Shown: positions 1 through 9,943, counted from the first letter of the stretch. The stretch: 64,000 nucleotides of DNA from Colwellia maritima (GCF_022669015.1 NZ_JAKKSL010000003.1:124001-188000); one strand, 5' to 3'. Numbers and translations are program-made. The notes: generated from the sequence alone by a model not told the origin.

Positions 1-1129
1 CAGATTGCTCCACATGTTCGAGTAATTCATTAAGCTCATCCATACGTTGGTTTGAAGAATTCACTTGCAATAACACATCCTGCATTTCTTTTTCAGCATT
101 TTCAGCAGATGAACGAGTCACTTCAGCAATGTTAGCTATTTCTGCCGATGTTGATGCCATTTCTTCAACAGCGGTTGCCACTTGTGTTGTTTCGTGCTTT
201 TGTTGATCAGATGAATCTTCAAGTTTGCGTTGTCGCTCCGTTGACTGCACAGCCATTTCAGATAAGTTTTCACTCGTTTGTTTAATATTGCGAACATCAT
301 TACCTAAGGAGTTTAAAAAATGATTAAAATCATTAGCGATATCGTTAAGTATATCAATAGGGCTATTAATAATCGTTTGTGTTAAATCACCTTCTCCTCT
401 TGCTAACGCTTCTACTGATGCTGACAAATTCTTCAAACCATTATAAATACGCCTAATGGCAAAAGTTACAATAAAAGCCACAATAATTGCAACAATGATC
501 GTGGTTAACAAACTATGAGTTAGATTAGTATTTTGTGAACTGGCGATCGATTCGTCAATACTCGCCATGGCTTTGTCCATGGAATCGATATAAAACCCCG
601 TACCTAACATTAAATTCCATTTACTGATATAAATAGCATAACTATATTTAGGCGAAGCTTTGCTTTCTTTGGGCTTAGGAAACCAATAAGTATAAAAACC
701 ACCCCCTTGTTTACCTATATCCACTAAATCACGAATGATAAACTGACCTTGTTTATCTTGAAGATCCCAATAATTATCACCAATCCCTGAAGAAGTATTC
801 CCCATAAGGACTCTTTCTCCATCTTCTTTATAACCAAATATATAGCCAGTTCCTTCGCCAAACTTTATGTTAGACAATAAGGCTAATGCTTCATCATATC
901 CCTCTGTCCCAGGTTTATCGACTAGTGGTTGAATAAGTGACTCAACTGAATCAATAATAGATTTCAAACGAGACTTTTCAACCATTAAAATTGTATCTTC
1001 CGTTAATTTACTTACATCGCTACCAAAGCCATCCAGTGAATTTAATTGTAAAAAAACGCCTAATAGGGCGACAATAACAAAAGGAATAAATGCTAGGGAA
1101 TATATTTGAACTCTGAGTGATTTAAACAT
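1..1129 (-). CDS. Methyl-accepting chemotaxis protein, C-terminus cut by window edge
   Basis: The frame is open from an ATG at 1129 to the left edge, giving 376 residues with no stop. The N-terminus (MFKSLRVQIYSLAFIP) is a membrane segment. A periplasmic region follows with the FGEGTGYIFGY and DLQDKQGQFIIRDLVD signatures of a single Cache domain (sCache_2), then a second membrane segment (LLTTIIVAIIVAFIVTFAI), a HAMP linker (LARGEGDLTQTI) and the start of the coiled-coil signalling domain (VATAVEEMASTSAEIA). Known for the family: it senses small ligands, often carboxylates, and signals to CheA/CheW. The conserved signalling hairpin tip lies outside the window. The ligand cannot be inferred. 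The oad pump and porin nearby are on the same strand but separated by gaps. Confidence 0.9.
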   Translation of the reverse strand, partial: MFKSLRVQIYSLAFIPFVIVALLGVFLQLNSLDGFGSDVSKLTEDTILMVEKSRLKSIIDSVESLIQPLVDKPGTEGYDEALALLSNIKFGEGTGYIFGYKEDGERVLMGNTSSGIGDNYWDLQDKQGQFIIRDLVDIGKQGGGFYTYWFPKPKESKASPKYSYAIYISKWNLMLGTGFYIDSMDKAMASIDESIASSQNTNLTHSLLTTIIVAIIVAFIVTFAIRRIYNGLKNLSASVEALARGEGDLTQTIINSPIDILNDIANDFNHFLNSLGNDVRNIKQTSENLSEMAVQSTERQRKLEDSSDQQKHETTQVATAVEEMASTSAEIANIAEVTRSSAENAEKEMQDVLLQVNSSNQRMDELNELLEHVEQS

Positions 1130-1376
1130 AATTAACACCCTAAAAAATTACATGTGATAATTAATAACATAGTACATTCTAGTAACTAAGTAAAAGCAGA
1201 GCATTAACATAAAATTGATTTACATTAAGGCTCTGTTTAATAGTGCTCTTGCGCATGAAAATAGATAGTTATTTACTATAAACCGTGACTGTAGCCAAAG
1301 TGTCGCCCTCATCTAACGTACAGGGTATTAATAAGGCTAATTTTTCATTGCTTTATTTTCAATAATTGATAATCAG

Positions 1377-2416
1377 TTATAAAATATATTTTGCTGATAA
1401 CTGTAGATAATTTGAGCTTTTATCCACTTCATTCATTTCAAATTTTCCACTTCAATACCAAAAGAAAGTTGTTTGGTTATATCTTTAAAAAGATTTACCG
1501 CTACATGATTATGCTTAGCATCTGCAAGGTCAGCATCAGTACTACCGTAATATACTGTTGAACGCATATCGTCAGTCCAAAAATGACGGTAGGCCACCAT
1601 AAATGAGGTTGCTTCCTCTACCTCTTCACCAACTAAATCCCTAGCAACAAGCACACTAACGTAACGCCCCGTATTGCCACCATGCACTTGGAAACGAAAA
1701 TCATCCTTGGCAAAGGTTTTAATACGACCGGCAACGCCATAACCAATGGCCGACTCAGTATCACCACCGAGGGTGTTTATTTGTCGTGCTACACCAAAGC
1801 AACTGAAACATTGCCCCAATCACCTTTAAAAGTATATTTTGCAATAAAGTCGGGGATTGAATCTTGACTGCTTTCACCTAAATCAGAATACGGATTTTCT
1901 AAAGATATTTGCAAACCACCATTGGTATAACGAATTTGACCTTGTCTAATAAATGAAGAGGCAACTAGGGGCCCACCAAAGTCAGCAGCTTCAGCTAAGG
2001 CAGTGGTATTCATAAAAGTGGTCCATGTTTGACCTACCATGATATTCTTATACTTGATAAAAGCATGACGTAATCTTGGATTAGATGAGTTAGAGATAAT
2101 TTGATTTCCCCCGCCACCGTAAAAATCTAATTCAATAAACCCTGTAACATCACCATGAACATACTTAGCATTGAAACGAGTTTCATTCACTGTCAATTTA
2201 GTTGTTGAAATATCATCGGTTACCGAAGCAACACCAATCCAATAATCATTATTTGTTTGGCGAGCTAACGTCCCCACTTATGCTTCGCACGTCAGCTTTG
2301 ATATAACCACCAAAAGTGATTTTATCTTCCCCCGTCAAATCAAAAGTATACCCTGCAAAAGAAGGAGCTGAGACCAATGCTGTCAACATCAAACCGGACT
2401 TAATTATATTTTTCAT
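1377..2416 (-). pseudogene. DcaP-like outer-membrane porin, three frame breaks
   Basis: Translation starts at an ATG at 2416 with a signal peptide ending SAPSFA, then YTFDLTGEDKITFGGYIKAD, which resembles the mature start of DcaP-type porins. The frame breaks at a run of four C at 2272-2275; dropping one base restores SGTLARQTNNDYWIG. It breaks again near 1791-1795 (between SVALV and ARQINTLGG) and a third time near 1440-1446, after which EMNEVDKSSNYLQLSAKYIL runs to a stop at 1377. The joined product is about 346 aa, the usual porin size, so little is missing. Porins of this type form trimeric diffusion channels in the outer membrane. Three single-base breaks in one gene could mean decay, but similar breaks elsewhere in the window suggest sequence errors. 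Confidence 0.75.
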
Positions 2417-2586
2417 TATTGTTACCTTTTTGTTGAAACATAGATGGATTTATTTATTTTTAGAAACCATCATACTTAGTGCAAGGCATACAATATTGAA
2501 TTAAAGACGTATTTAAAATCGGCGAACACCCGTATTTTTTCTACGTGTTAACCCTTAGTTTTTAATTTGAATTAAGAAATAAAAGC

Positions 2587-2617
2587 GAAAAAAAACGCTG
2601 AGACAGGCTCAGCGTAT
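2587..2617 (-). terminator. Rho-independent terminator after oadB
   Basis: The 8-bp stem ACGCTGAG / CTCAGCGT at 2595-2615 has a 5-nt loop. On the minus strand it is followed by an uninterrupted T run, at the expected distance past the oadB stop. Confidence 0.8.
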
Positions 2618-2651
2618 TTAAAAAGGAATAGCTAAAAAGTAATCGTATTAA

Positions 2652-3785
2652 CTATCCGCCGACTAGCGCGAGTAATATCCCCGCGGCAACCGCAGAACCG
2701 AGTACACCACCTACATTAGGCCCCATCGCATGCATAAGTAAAAAGTTATGCGGATTAGCCTCTAAACCAACTTTGTTAGCAACACGGGCTGCCATGGGGA
2801 CCGCAGAAACACCTGCAGCTCCAATCAATGGGTTTATTTGTTCTTTTGATAATTTATTCATTAATTTAGCGACTAAAACACCTGATGCGGTACCAATTGA
2901 AAAAGCGACGGCACCCAATGCTAAAATACCTAACGTTTCAACATTTAAAAAGGCTTCAGCACTTAGCTTTGATCCCACACCCAAACCTAAAAAGATAGTT
3001 GTAATATTGATCAATTCATTTTGAGACGTTGAACTCAAACGATCAACTACACCTGATTCACGCATCAAATTACCTAAACAGAACATACCAACAAGTGGAG
3101 TCGCTGACGGTAAAAAGAAAATAGTCATCATTAACACGCCCAGTGGAAAAATTACTTTTTCAATTTTTGTAACAGGACGTAGCTGTGCCATTTCTATTTT
3201 TCGTTCTTTCTCAGTTGTTAAAGCGCGCATTATAGGTGGTTGAATAATCGGCACCAATGCCATATATGAATAAGCGGCTACCGCGATAGCACCCAGTAGT
3301 TCAGGCGCTAATTTAGACGCTAAAAATATCGCTGTTGGACCATCTGCACCACCAATAATAGCAATGGCCGAAGCATCCTTTAAGGTAAATTCAATACCCG
3401 GTACAGCATTGAGTGCAATAGCACCAAACAAGGTAGCAAAAATACCAAATTGCGCAGCCGCACCTAATAATAACGTTTTAGGGTTTGCAATAAGGGCGCC
3501 AAAATCGGTCATTGCCCCAACCCCCATAAATATTATTAATGGAAAAACACCTGAGTGAATTCCCACTTCATAAATATAATGAAGTAAACCACCTGCTTCG
3601 GTGAATCCTGCTAGCGGGATATTTGTTAAAATCGCGCCAAACCCCATAGGTAATAACAATAGCGGTTCAAAATTTCTAGCAATCGCTAAGTAAAGTAGTG
3701 TGATGCCAACTAACATCATAATCACTTGACCTAACTCAAAGTTAGCTAAACCTGTTGATTCCCATAGTTTAATTAATGAATCCAT
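2652..3785 (-). CDS. oadB: Oxaloacetate decarboxylase beta subunit (Na+ pump)
   Basis: This 377-aa membrane protein is the sodium-translocating decarboxylase subunit. It decarboxylates carboxybiotin and couples this to Na+ export. Visible features are about ten hydrophobic segments, the conserved [21 protein letters not shown] block (its aspartate is the family's sodium/proton-coupling residue), the [21 protein letters not shown] region and the C-terminal [15 protein letters not shown] motif. Length is typical of OadB. It starts 8 nt after the oadA stop and is the last gene of oadGAB, followed by a clear terminator. The same family includes the beta subunits of methylmalonyl-CoA and glutaconyl-CoA decarboxylases, but the linked alpha subunit points to oxaloacetate. 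Confidence 0.95.
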   Translation of the reverse strand: MDSLIKLWESTGLANFELGQVIMMLVGITLLYLAIARNFEPLLLLPMGFGAILTNIPLAGFTEAGGLLHYIYEVGIHSGVFPLIIFMGVGAMTDFGALIANPKTLLLGAAAQFGIFATLFGAIALNAVPGIEFTLKDASAIAIIGGADGPTAIFLASKLAPELLGAIAVAAYSYMALVPIIQPPIMRALTTEKERKIEMAQLRPVTKIEKVIFPLGVLMMTIFFLPSATPLVGMFCLGNLMRESGVVDRLSSTSQNELINITTIFLGLGVGSKLSAEAFLNVETLGILALGAVAFSIGTASGVLVAKLMNKLSKEQINPLIGAAGVSAVPMAARVANKVGLEANPHNFLLMHAMGPNVGGVLGSAVAAGILLALVGG

Positions 3786-3793
3786 AAGATCCT

Positions 3794-5575
3794 CTACGAA
3801 AAGCTAAGTAATGCATCACCAACAGCAACAGAGTCACCTTCTTTGGTATGCACACTAGTAATAACACCGGCATTGACTGCACGGATCTCAGTCTCCATTT
3901 TCATCGCTTCCATAATAATAACAACTTCGCCGGCTTCAACAGCATCACCTTCTGTAACAAGCACTTTAAAAATATTGCCTGAGAGTGGTGCATTCAATGT
4001 TTCTTCTGCAGAAATAGAAGCCGATTGTTTTATAGCATCATCGCCGGCAGGGTGCGTAATTTCATCAATAGAACCACCTGGAGCAACCACTACGTCATAA
4101 ATTTTGCCATCAACACTTACCGCGTAATTTTCAGGACCAGTTGTTGCACCCGACTCCACGGAAGTAGTGGTTTTTTGTGTACTTGCTTTAGTTGGAATAG
4201 GTTCAAAAGCAGAAGGATTATTACGATTTTCTAAAAACTTTAAACCAATCTGCGGGAATAATGCATACGTTAATACGTCATCAATAACCTCTGTGGATAA
4301 GGTAATATTTTTCTCTTTTGCTAACTCTTGCAGTTCAGTAGACAGTTTTTCAATTTCTGGTGTAAGTAAATCGGTTGGGCGGCAAGTAATAACGTCTTTA
4401 CCGTCTAACACTCGCGCTTGTAATTGCGCATCAACTGGTGCTGCAGTTGAGCCATACTCACCTTTTAACACACCCGAAGTTTCTTTTGTAATTGACTTGT
4501 AACGCTCACCAGTAAGCACATTTAATACGGCTTGTGTTCCTACGATTTGCGAGGTAGGTGTTACTAGTGGTATATAACCCAAATCTTTACGTACTTTGGG
4601 AATTTCAGTTAATACTTCATCAAATTTATCTGCTGCACCTTGTTCTTTTAATTGGTTTTCCATGTTTGTTAACATGCCACCAGGTACTTGCGCTGTTAAT
4701 ATACGTGCATCAACACCTTTTAAACTACCTTCAAATTCTGCGTACTTTTCTCTCACATCACGGAAATAAGCAGCAACTTCAGCCATTTTTTCAACATTTA
4801 ATCCCGTATCACGTGGTGTTCCATCAACGATAGAAGCGATAGTTTCTGTTGGTGAATGTCCATAAGTCATACTCATTGACGAAATTGACGTATCAATAAC
4901 ATCGATGCCACTATCAATGGCTTTCATTTGAGTAGCAACACTTAATCCTGTGGTTGCATGACAATGTAAAGCAATAGGCAAAGAAACTGTTTCTTTTAAT
5001 CTGCTAATTAATTCAGCTGCATTATAAGGTTTTAATAACCCAGACATATCTTTGATACATAAGGAGTGCGCGCCCATATCTTCAAGTTTTTTCGCCATCG
5101 TTAGCCAACCTTCAAGGGTATGCACAGGGCTTTCTGTGTAACTTAATGTGCCTTGCGCATGTGCACCAACTTTAACAGCTGCTCTAATTGAAGTTTGTAA
5201 ATTACGCACATCATTCATGGCATCGAATATACGGAAAACATCAACGCCGTTAACATGCGCGCGTTCAACAAACTTTTCCACTACATCATCAGCATAATGA
5301 CGATAGCCTAAAATATTTTGACCACGAAACAACATTTGCTGCTTGGTTTTTGGCATTGCCTTTTTCAACGCTCGAATACGCTCCCAAGGATCTTCTCCTA
5401 AGTAACGAATACAAGAATCAAAAGTTGCACCACCCCATGATTCTATTGACCAATAACCAACATCATCCAAGGTTGATGCTATTGGCAACATATCTTCTAA
5501 ACGAAGCCGTGTTGCTAAAATCGATTGATGGCCATCTCTTAAGACAACTTCAGTAATACCTAATGGTTTGCTCAT
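3794..5575 (-). CDS. oadA: Oxaloacetate decarboxylase alpha subunit (biotin carboxyltransferase)
   Basis: The 593-aa protein transfers the carboxyl group of oxaloacetate to biotin. The N-terminal carboxyltransferase TIM barrel (about residues 1-270) carries VVLRDGHQS and the metal site [17 protein letters not shown]-type central domain follows, then a linker rich in T, S and P (about 460-480) and a C-terminal biotinyl domain with the biotin-lysine motif EAMKMETE. It lies 10 nt after oadG and 8 nt before oadB, so the three are one operon. With OadB and OadG it forms a membrane-associated pump that makes a Na+ gradient while converting oxaloacetate to pyruvate. Confidence 0.95.
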   Translation of the reverse strand: MSKPLGITEVVLRDGHQSILATRLRLEDMLPIASTLDDVGYWSIESWGGATFDSCIRYLGEDPWERIRALKKAMPKTKQQMLFRGQNILGYRHYADDVVEKFVERAHVNGVDVFRIFDAMNDVRNLQTSIRAAVKVGAHAQGTLSYTESPVHTLEGWLTMAKKLEDMGAHSLCIKDMSGLLKPYNAAELISRLKETVSLPIALHCHATTGLSVATQMKAIDSGIDVIDTSISSMSMTYGHSPTETIASIVDGTPRDTGLNVEKMAEVAAYFRDVREKYAEFEGSLKGVDARILTAQVPGGMLTNMENQLKEQGAADKFDEVLTEIPKVRKDLGYIPLVTPTSQIVGTQAVLNVLTGERYKSITKETSGVLKGEYGSTAAPVDAQLQARVLDGKDVITCRPTDLLTPEIEKLSTELQELAKEKNITLSTEVIDDVLTYALFPQIGLKFLENRNNPSAFEPIPTKASTQKTTTSVESGATTGPENYAVSVDGKIYDVVVAPGGSIDEITHPAGDDAIKQSASISAEETLNAPLSGNIFKVLVTEGDAVEAGEVVIIMEAMKMETEIRAVNAGVITSVHTKEGDSVAVGDALLSFS

Positions 5576-5585
5576 GGTTGTACCC

Positions 5586-5867
5586 TTATTTTTTTGAATT
5601 TGTTTGAGAGTGCTCTTGGCGATAACGAGTTACAGCTCCGCTAATTGCCGCAACAATGGCAGGTGATATATCACCATTCGCGGCTTTACTCTTTTTGTTA
5701 TTTGAATGAGTTCGACTTGGCGCGATGGGGTCTGGAAACTTAACCGCTAACTTTGCCAATACAGTATTAATAAAAATAATTAATAAGCTTAAAAAAGCAA
5801 ATACGAATACCATGCCAGTTAGCATAAGCGTACCCGCTTCTATGAATTGCTGCTCCATAATGTTCAT
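5586..5867 (-). CDS. oadG: Oxaloacetate decarboxylase gamma subunit
   Basis: This 93-aa protein has one N-terminal membrane helix ([23 protein letters not shown]) and a basic, flexible tail ending in [10 protein letters not shown]. This is the usual plan of OadG, which anchors and assembles the alpha and beta subunits and binds zinc with its C-terminal region. It is the first gene of the oadGAB operon. The first ATG at 5867 is used; an internal ATG nine bases later is an alternative start. The identification leans on position, because OadG sequences are poorly conserved. Confidence 0.85.
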   Translation of the reverse strand: MNIMEQQFIEAGTLMLTGMVFVFAFLSLLIIFINTVLAKLAVKFPDPIAPSRTHSNNKKSKAANGDISPAIVAAISGAVTRYRQEHSQTNSKK

Positions 5868-6355
5868 TTTTTGTTCTCATTCGATAATTTATAAAATTAG
5901 AATAATCACTCCAATTATTAAAAACAAACATTATTTTGCAGTTTCATAAAAATAATACTTCGTCAATAGCTAAAATCATTAATATTCATCTTTTTTTACT
6001 AAATATTCAATAATATTTGTATAACAAGATATTGTATACAATATCATTTCAGTGAATACCTAACATACAGAAGAATTTTCGACGATTTTATACAATATAC
6101 TTTGTTGCTTATGTTATTCACTAAGATTGCATATTATTCATTAAGAAAATAGAAGAAATAAGTTAACAACTCAGTTTTCAAATAACTATTAAGCTATTTT
6201 TCATACAATTGAGTTAAACAATAGCAGTAATATAGTGAGTAATCTATTTGGCCTAAAGAAAAATGATTGAGCTATGTATTACAAGCCACCATTATTATAT
6301 TATCTTGATGGCGATATAACCTTAAAGCCACGAATGCGAATGCTGATATAATCTG
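5868..6355. other. AT-rich intergenic region between oadG and the hydrolase gene
   Basis: This 488-bp region separates two divergent genes and should hold both promoters. It is very AT-rich, with several short repeats of ATTGTATACAATATC type near 6030-6050 and 6090. I see no convincing ORF, RNA gene or terminator in it. Confidence 0.5.
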
Positions 6356-7164
6356 ATGATAACATTTAACAAACAAAAAATAGTCCGCTTACTTTGGTGG
6401 TGGCTGATAGTTATACCCGGTATTCCATTTGTGCTGACCTCGCTAGGATTATTTTTTTATGCCTTTTGGCCACGTGATTTCTCATCGGTTAGCCAATTTC
6501 CCATAGCAAATAACACTGAATACATTACGCTTTCAGCCCATGGCGTTAACGACTCCCCCTCAAGTTGGAGTGACGAATTACAAAAACTAATGAAGCAGGC
6601 TCCCTACCCTCAACTCAACAATATCAATGTACAAAACCATAGTATCGATTGGCAAAATTATGCAAACAATGTGTTTCTGTGCTCGGTTGCAGGAAAAAAA
6701 TAGGGATTGAAATTGGCAAGCATTTAGCGGCTCAATCAAATCTTAAAGCTATTCATGCTATAGGCCATAGTTGCGGATCATTTGTCGCATTAGGCATCTG
6801 TGAAGGTGCAAAATCAATTAATCCGCAACTTATTATACAAACAACCTTTTTAGATCCTGTTTCCGTTTATTCAGGCATTTTTTGGGATTATGGTATTAAA
6901 AATTTCGGCACCTGTGGTGATTTTAGCGATAACTATATTGATACCCGCGATACTGTGCCCGGCAGCAACCAAGCACTGCCCAATGCTTATACATTTGATG
7001 TAACCCATCAGCAAACAGGGAAAGATGCTCAATACCCACCTCATGCATGGCCAACACGTTATTACATTAATGCTTATAACGCTCAAAGTGTGCCATTGCT
7101 ATATAAAGCTAAAATTGGCGAGATTAAACAATTTAAAAAGGGAGAGTTAAATAGTTTACAATAG
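6356..7164 (+). CDS. Membrane-anchored alpha/beta hydrolase, one frame break
   Basis: The N-terminal part begins MITFNKQKIVRLLWWWLIV and forms one membrane anchor (about residues 11-40), followed by ITLSAHGVNDSPSSWSDEL, the usual oxyanion-hole HG region of alpha/beta hydrolases. The second part contains GHSCG, a GxSxG nucleophile elbow, and a late histidine in YPPHAWPTRYY that could complete the triad. The frame breaks at seven A's at 6694-6700. An eighth A would give AGKKIGIEIGKHLA and join both halves into about 270 aa. It is probably a lipase or esterase facing the periplasm. The substrate is unknown, and neighbours give no help. Confidence 0.65.
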
Positions 7165-7246
7165 AACAAGAAATGTAAAATACACAATACTAATAACTTA
7201 CCCTACTTTAATACAGAAAGTTTGGCGTTTTGATAACGTTTATCGC

Positions 7247-7957
7247 TCAATCAAACGCCCTGCCTTCGCCTTCCTCTTCATACGTCACCCCATCACGGAT
7301 ATTATAAATTCGTTTAAAAGTGGGAATTATTTTTTCATCATGAGTTACAACAATAATGGCCGTCTCAAATTTATGTGCCATATTGTTCAAAATACGAATT
7401 ACTGCCATCGCACGCTCGCTATCAAGCGGTGCCGTAGGTTCGTCCGCTAAGATTACAGGCGGTCGATTGACCAAGCCACGTGCAATAGCAACTCGCTGTT
7501 GTTCACCACCAGAAAGTTGCGATGGCATGGCACGTGCTCGGTGCTGTACGTCGAGGGCCTTTAGTAACTCTAGGGCCTTTTCGCGCGCCTGAGTGTTGGG
7601 CACGCCCGCTAACATAGGAAGTAATGCAACATTGTCGGTAACATCAAGAAACGGGATTAAGTAAGGCGCTTGAAAGACAAAGCCAATCTTATCGCGGCGC
7701 AATGCCCGCAGGTCTCGTACCTTCCATCCATCATCATAAATAACGTCATTTCCTAGCGTCATGCGACCAGTCGTAGGTTCAATGATTGCTCCTAAACATT
7801 TAAGTAAGGTGCTTTTTCCTGAGCCAGAAGGACCGATCAGCCCTACTACTTCCCCTGGCGAAACTTTCATAGTTACATTTTTGAGTGCATGAACGGCATT
7901 ATCACCCTTACCATAGCATTTACTCAAATTTTCAATATGAATTCCTTTTGTGCTCAT
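7247..7957 (-). CDS. ABC transporter ATP-binding protein (LolD/MacB/DevA type)
   Basis: The 236-aa ATPase has a Walker A ([17 protein letters not shown]), signature [15 protein letters not shown], Walker [13 protein letters not shown] and H-loop VVTHDEKI. Placement of the ADEPT motif and overall length fit the MacB/LolD/DevA branch, which works with FtsX-type permeases. The gene begins 5 nt after the end of an FtsX-like permease fragment on the same strand, so the pair was an operon. Because that permease is truncated by the tRNA repeat array, the ATPase may have lost its partner. What it exported or extracted cannot be told. Confidence 0.85.
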   Translation of the reverse strand: MSTKGIHIENLSKCYGKGDNAVHALKNVTMKVSPGEVVGLIGPSGSGKSTLLKCLGAIIEPTTGRMTLGNDVIYDDGWKVRDLRALRRDKIGFVFQAPYLIPFLDVTDNVALLPMLAGVPNTQAREKALELLKALDVQHRARAMPSQLSGGEQQRVAIARGLVNRPPVILADEPTAPLDSERAMAVIRILNNMAHKFETAIIVVTHDEKIIPTFKRIYNIRDGVTYEEEGEGRAFD

Positions 7958-7961
7958 CGTT

Positions 7962-8255
7962 TTATCCTATCGCTTCTGCAGGGTCTATTTTAAGTGCCGC
8001 GCGTATTGCGATAATACTCGACAATATACAAATAAATACAACGGCGAAGAATCCAAATATGGAATCGAGAGGTTCAAGCAATACGTACTTCGGAAAAATG
8101 GGTGCCATAAACAATGTGGCTGATATTTTCCCCACTACAAACCCAATAACACCCAAGGCTATTGCTTGTTGCATAATCATTGCCGCGATTGCTGCAAGAG
8201 TCGAACCTTTGGTTTGTACTAGCGCCTGGTTCGTAGACAGGTACTTATACCCATT
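7962..8255 (-). pseudogene. C-terminal stump of an FtsX-like ABC permease
   Basis: About 72-97 codons remain open. The recognisable part includes AMIMQQAIALGVIGFVVGK, two hydrophobic helices (the last FFAVVFICILSSIIAIRAA) and the end LKIDPAEAIG, which matches the terminal helices and DPAxA tail of FtsX/MacB/DevC permeases. Upstream, the frame runs into the tRNA-Arg-derived repeat (LVQTKGSTLAAIAAM) and reaches a stop at 8256-8258. The other three quarters of a normal permease and any adaptor protein are missing. It looks like a gene cut by the expansion or insertion of the tRNA repeat array. A misassembly at the repeats would look the same. Confidence 0.7.
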
Positions 8256-9031
8256 CTATTAAGCTAATCTCATTTAATTTAGGAACACTCAAATTTCAAG
8301 CGAAAAAAAACCAATCATACGATTGGTTTTTTAGATTCTCATAAGAGAAAAGTGGCGATTGCTGCAAGAGTCGAACTTTTGGTTTGTACTAGCGCCTGGT
8401 TCGTAGCCAGGTACTTATACCCATTCTATTAAGCTAATCTCATTTGATTTAGGAACACTCAAATTTCAAGCGAAAAAAAACCAATCATACGATTGTTTTT
8501 TTAGATTCTCATAAGAGAAAAGTGGCGATTGCTGCAAGAGTCGAACCTTTGGTTTGTACTAGCGCCTGGTTTGTAGCCAGGTACTTATACCCATTCTATT
8601 AAGCTAATCTCATTTGATTTAGGAACACTCAAATTTCAAGCGAAAAAAAACCAATCATACGATTGGTTTTTTAGATTCTCATAAGAGAAAAGTGGCGATT
8701 GCTGCAAGAGTCGAATTTTTGGTTTGTACTAGCGCCTGGTTCGTAGCCAGGTACTTATACCCGTTCTATTAAGCTAATCTCATTTGATTTAGGAACACTC
8801 AAATTTCAAGCGAAAAAAAACCAATCATACGATTGGTTTTTTAGATTCTCATAAGAGAAAAGTGGCGATTGCTGCAAGAGTCGAACTTTTGGTTTGTACT
8901 AGCGCCTGGTTCGTAGCCAGGTACTTATACCCATTCTATTAAGCTAATCTCATTTGATTTAGGAACACTCAAATTTCAAGCGAAAAAAACCAATCATACG
9001 ATTGGTTTTTTAGATTCTCATAAGAGAAAAG
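8187..9031 (-). repeat. Five tandem 170-bp tRNA-Arg-derived units
   Basis: Five units start at 8187, 8357, 8527, 8697 and 8867, four spaced exactly 170 bp and the last 169, differing by only a few bases. Read on the minus strand, each unit has a terminator hairpin (CCAATC / GATTGG with T run), then a degenerate D-arm-like part, then the tRNA-Arg anticodon arm GTACCTGGCTACGAACCAGG. Next come about 20 foreign bases, a T-loop-like GGTTCGACTC and a CGCCA end. The acceptor strands cannot pair, so none is a working tRNA. Copy 3 has a changed anticodon loop and copy 1 a broken stem. The layout recalls the repeats behind tyrT in E. coli, each of which carries a tRNA 3' piece. Confidence 0.9.
8982..9012 (-). 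terminator. Terminator after the proximal tRNA-Arg
   Basis: The stem AACCAATC / GATTGGTT with loop ATAC is flanked by A and T runs, so it can act in both directions. It lies 20 nt past the CCA end of the tRNA-Arg at 9032-9108 and is repeated in each of the 170-bp units. Confidence 0.8.
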
Positions 9032-9108
9032 TGGCGGACGCGGCAGGAGTCGAACCTGCGACCGCCTGGTTCGTAGCCAGGTACTCTATCCGGCTGAGCT
9101 ACGCGTCC
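9032..9108 (-). tRNA. tRNA-Arg (anticodon ACG)
   Basis: All arms fold: acceptor GGACGCG with CGCGTCC, D-arm TAGCTCAGCCGGATAGA, anticodon stem CCTGG / CCAGG around loop CTACGAA (anticodon ACG), T-arm GCAGG-TTCGACT-CCTGC, discriminator G and an encoded CCA. ACG tRNAs are read after A-to-I editing by TadA and decode CGU, CGC and CGA. It is one of two identical copies, and position after csrA and tRNA-Ser matches the serV-argVYZQ locus of E. coli. Confidence 0.97.
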
Positions 9109-9175
9109 GCGGTCATATTTATTTTTTCAGCTTTAATATTAGCTTATCTTTGATATTTATCCACTTAAAGAAAAG

Positions 9176-9252
9176 TGGCGGACGCGGCAGGAGTCGAACC
9201 TGCGACCGCCTGGTTCGTAGCCAGGTACTCTATCCGGCTGAGCTACGCGTCC
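9176..9252 (-). tRNA. tRNA-Arg (anticodon ACG), second copy
   Basis: It is identical to the copy at 9032-9108 in all arms, with anticodon ACG and encoded CCA. The 67-bp spacer between the two copies has no terminator, so they are probably cut from one transcript that may also include tRNA-Ser. Confidence 0.97.
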
Positions 9253-9254
9253 GC

Positions 9255-9560
9255 AATTAAGTTATTTTTTATATCGTTACTTATCCGATATCACGAACCT
9301 TGTTCGTAGCCATTAGCATAAAATTATCTATCCGGCTGAGCTACGCGTCCGCAATCTAAGATATTTTTTATATCGTTACTTATCCGATAACACGAACCTT
9401 GTTCGTAGCCATTAGCATAAAATTATCTATCCGGCTGAGCTACGCGTCCGCAATCTAAGATGTTTTTTATATCGTTACTTATCCGATAACACGAACCTTG
9501 TTCGTAGCCATCAACATGAGATAATCTATCCGGCTGAGCTACGCATCCGCAATTAAGTTA
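9255..9560 (-). repeat. Three tandem 99-bp units with tRNA-Arg 5' halves
   Basis: The tRNA 5' half (GCGGACGCGTAGCTCAGCC on the minus strand) recurs at 9328-9352, 9427-9451 and 9526-9550 with a 99-bp period, in step with the intact gene at 9176-9252. After the D-arm each unit departs from the tRNA, keeps a patch with the anticodon loop (TGGCTACGAAC) and a T-loop-like GGTTCG, then has an AT-rich piece with ATCGGATAAGTAACGATATA. The 3' acceptor half is missing. The last copy has one base change in the acceptor strand. These lie between tRNA-Ser and the working tRNA-Arg genes, so they are probably transcribed as spacer. Confidence 0.85.
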
Positions 9561-9643
9561 TTTTTTATATCGTTACTTAACCGATAAACCTTCTTTTAAA
9601 TCTAAGTTTAAAGATCTTCCCATTAATTACCCTAAGTAAATAA

Positions 9644-9734
9644 TGGCGGAGAGGAGGGATTCGAACCCTCGATCCGGGATAAACCAGATACTCCCTTAGC
9701 AGGGGAGCGCCTTCGGCCACTCGGCCACCTCTCC
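9644..9734 (-). tRNA. tRNA-Ser (anticodon GCT)
   Basis: This is a 91-nt class II tRNA with CCA encoded. Acceptor GGAGAGG pairs with CCTCTCC, the anticodon stem CTCCC / GGGAG encloses CTGCTAA (anticodon GCT, for AGC/AGU), a long variable arm is present, and the T-arm is GAGGG-TTCGAAT-CCCTC. It is placed just after csrA as in E. coli serV. Confidence 0.97.
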
Positions 9735-9875
9735 AATGGGTGCGAATATTAATGGATCTTAAAAATAAGTCAAACATTTTCACCAATTAATTTGTCTTTT
9801 CGTACTGTTTGCTGACAATTTACCCAATAATGATGATTTTCAATCATTATTGAAAAAAAAGAAAGTTATAAACAT

Positions 9876-9907
9876 AAAAAAGCACCATCGGTTGTGGTGC
9901 TTTTTTA
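9876..9907 (-). terminator. Terminator after csrA
   Basis: The stem AGCACCA / TGGTGCT (9881-9901) with a T run on the minus strand lies about 40 nt beyond the csrA stop and upstream of tRNA-Ser, so the tRNAs need their own promoter. The A/T runs are symmetric. Confidence 0.85.
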
Positions 9908-9943
9908 GACGCTAATTCTGTAGTTCATACTAAGTTACAGTAG

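Noticed and set aside
7885-8262. Plus-strand frame of 125 codons over the ABC genes and array
   Set aside because: It lies antisense to recognisable ABC sequence and ends inside the tRNA repeats, so it is a shadow frame.
8187-9560. Possible CRISPR array
   Set aside because: The repeats are 170 and 99 bp long and contiguous with no variable spacers, and they derive from tRNA-Arg. No cas genes are seen.
9577-9786. Minus-strand 69-aa frame
   Set aside because: It covers the whole tRNA-Ser gene and has no protein features.
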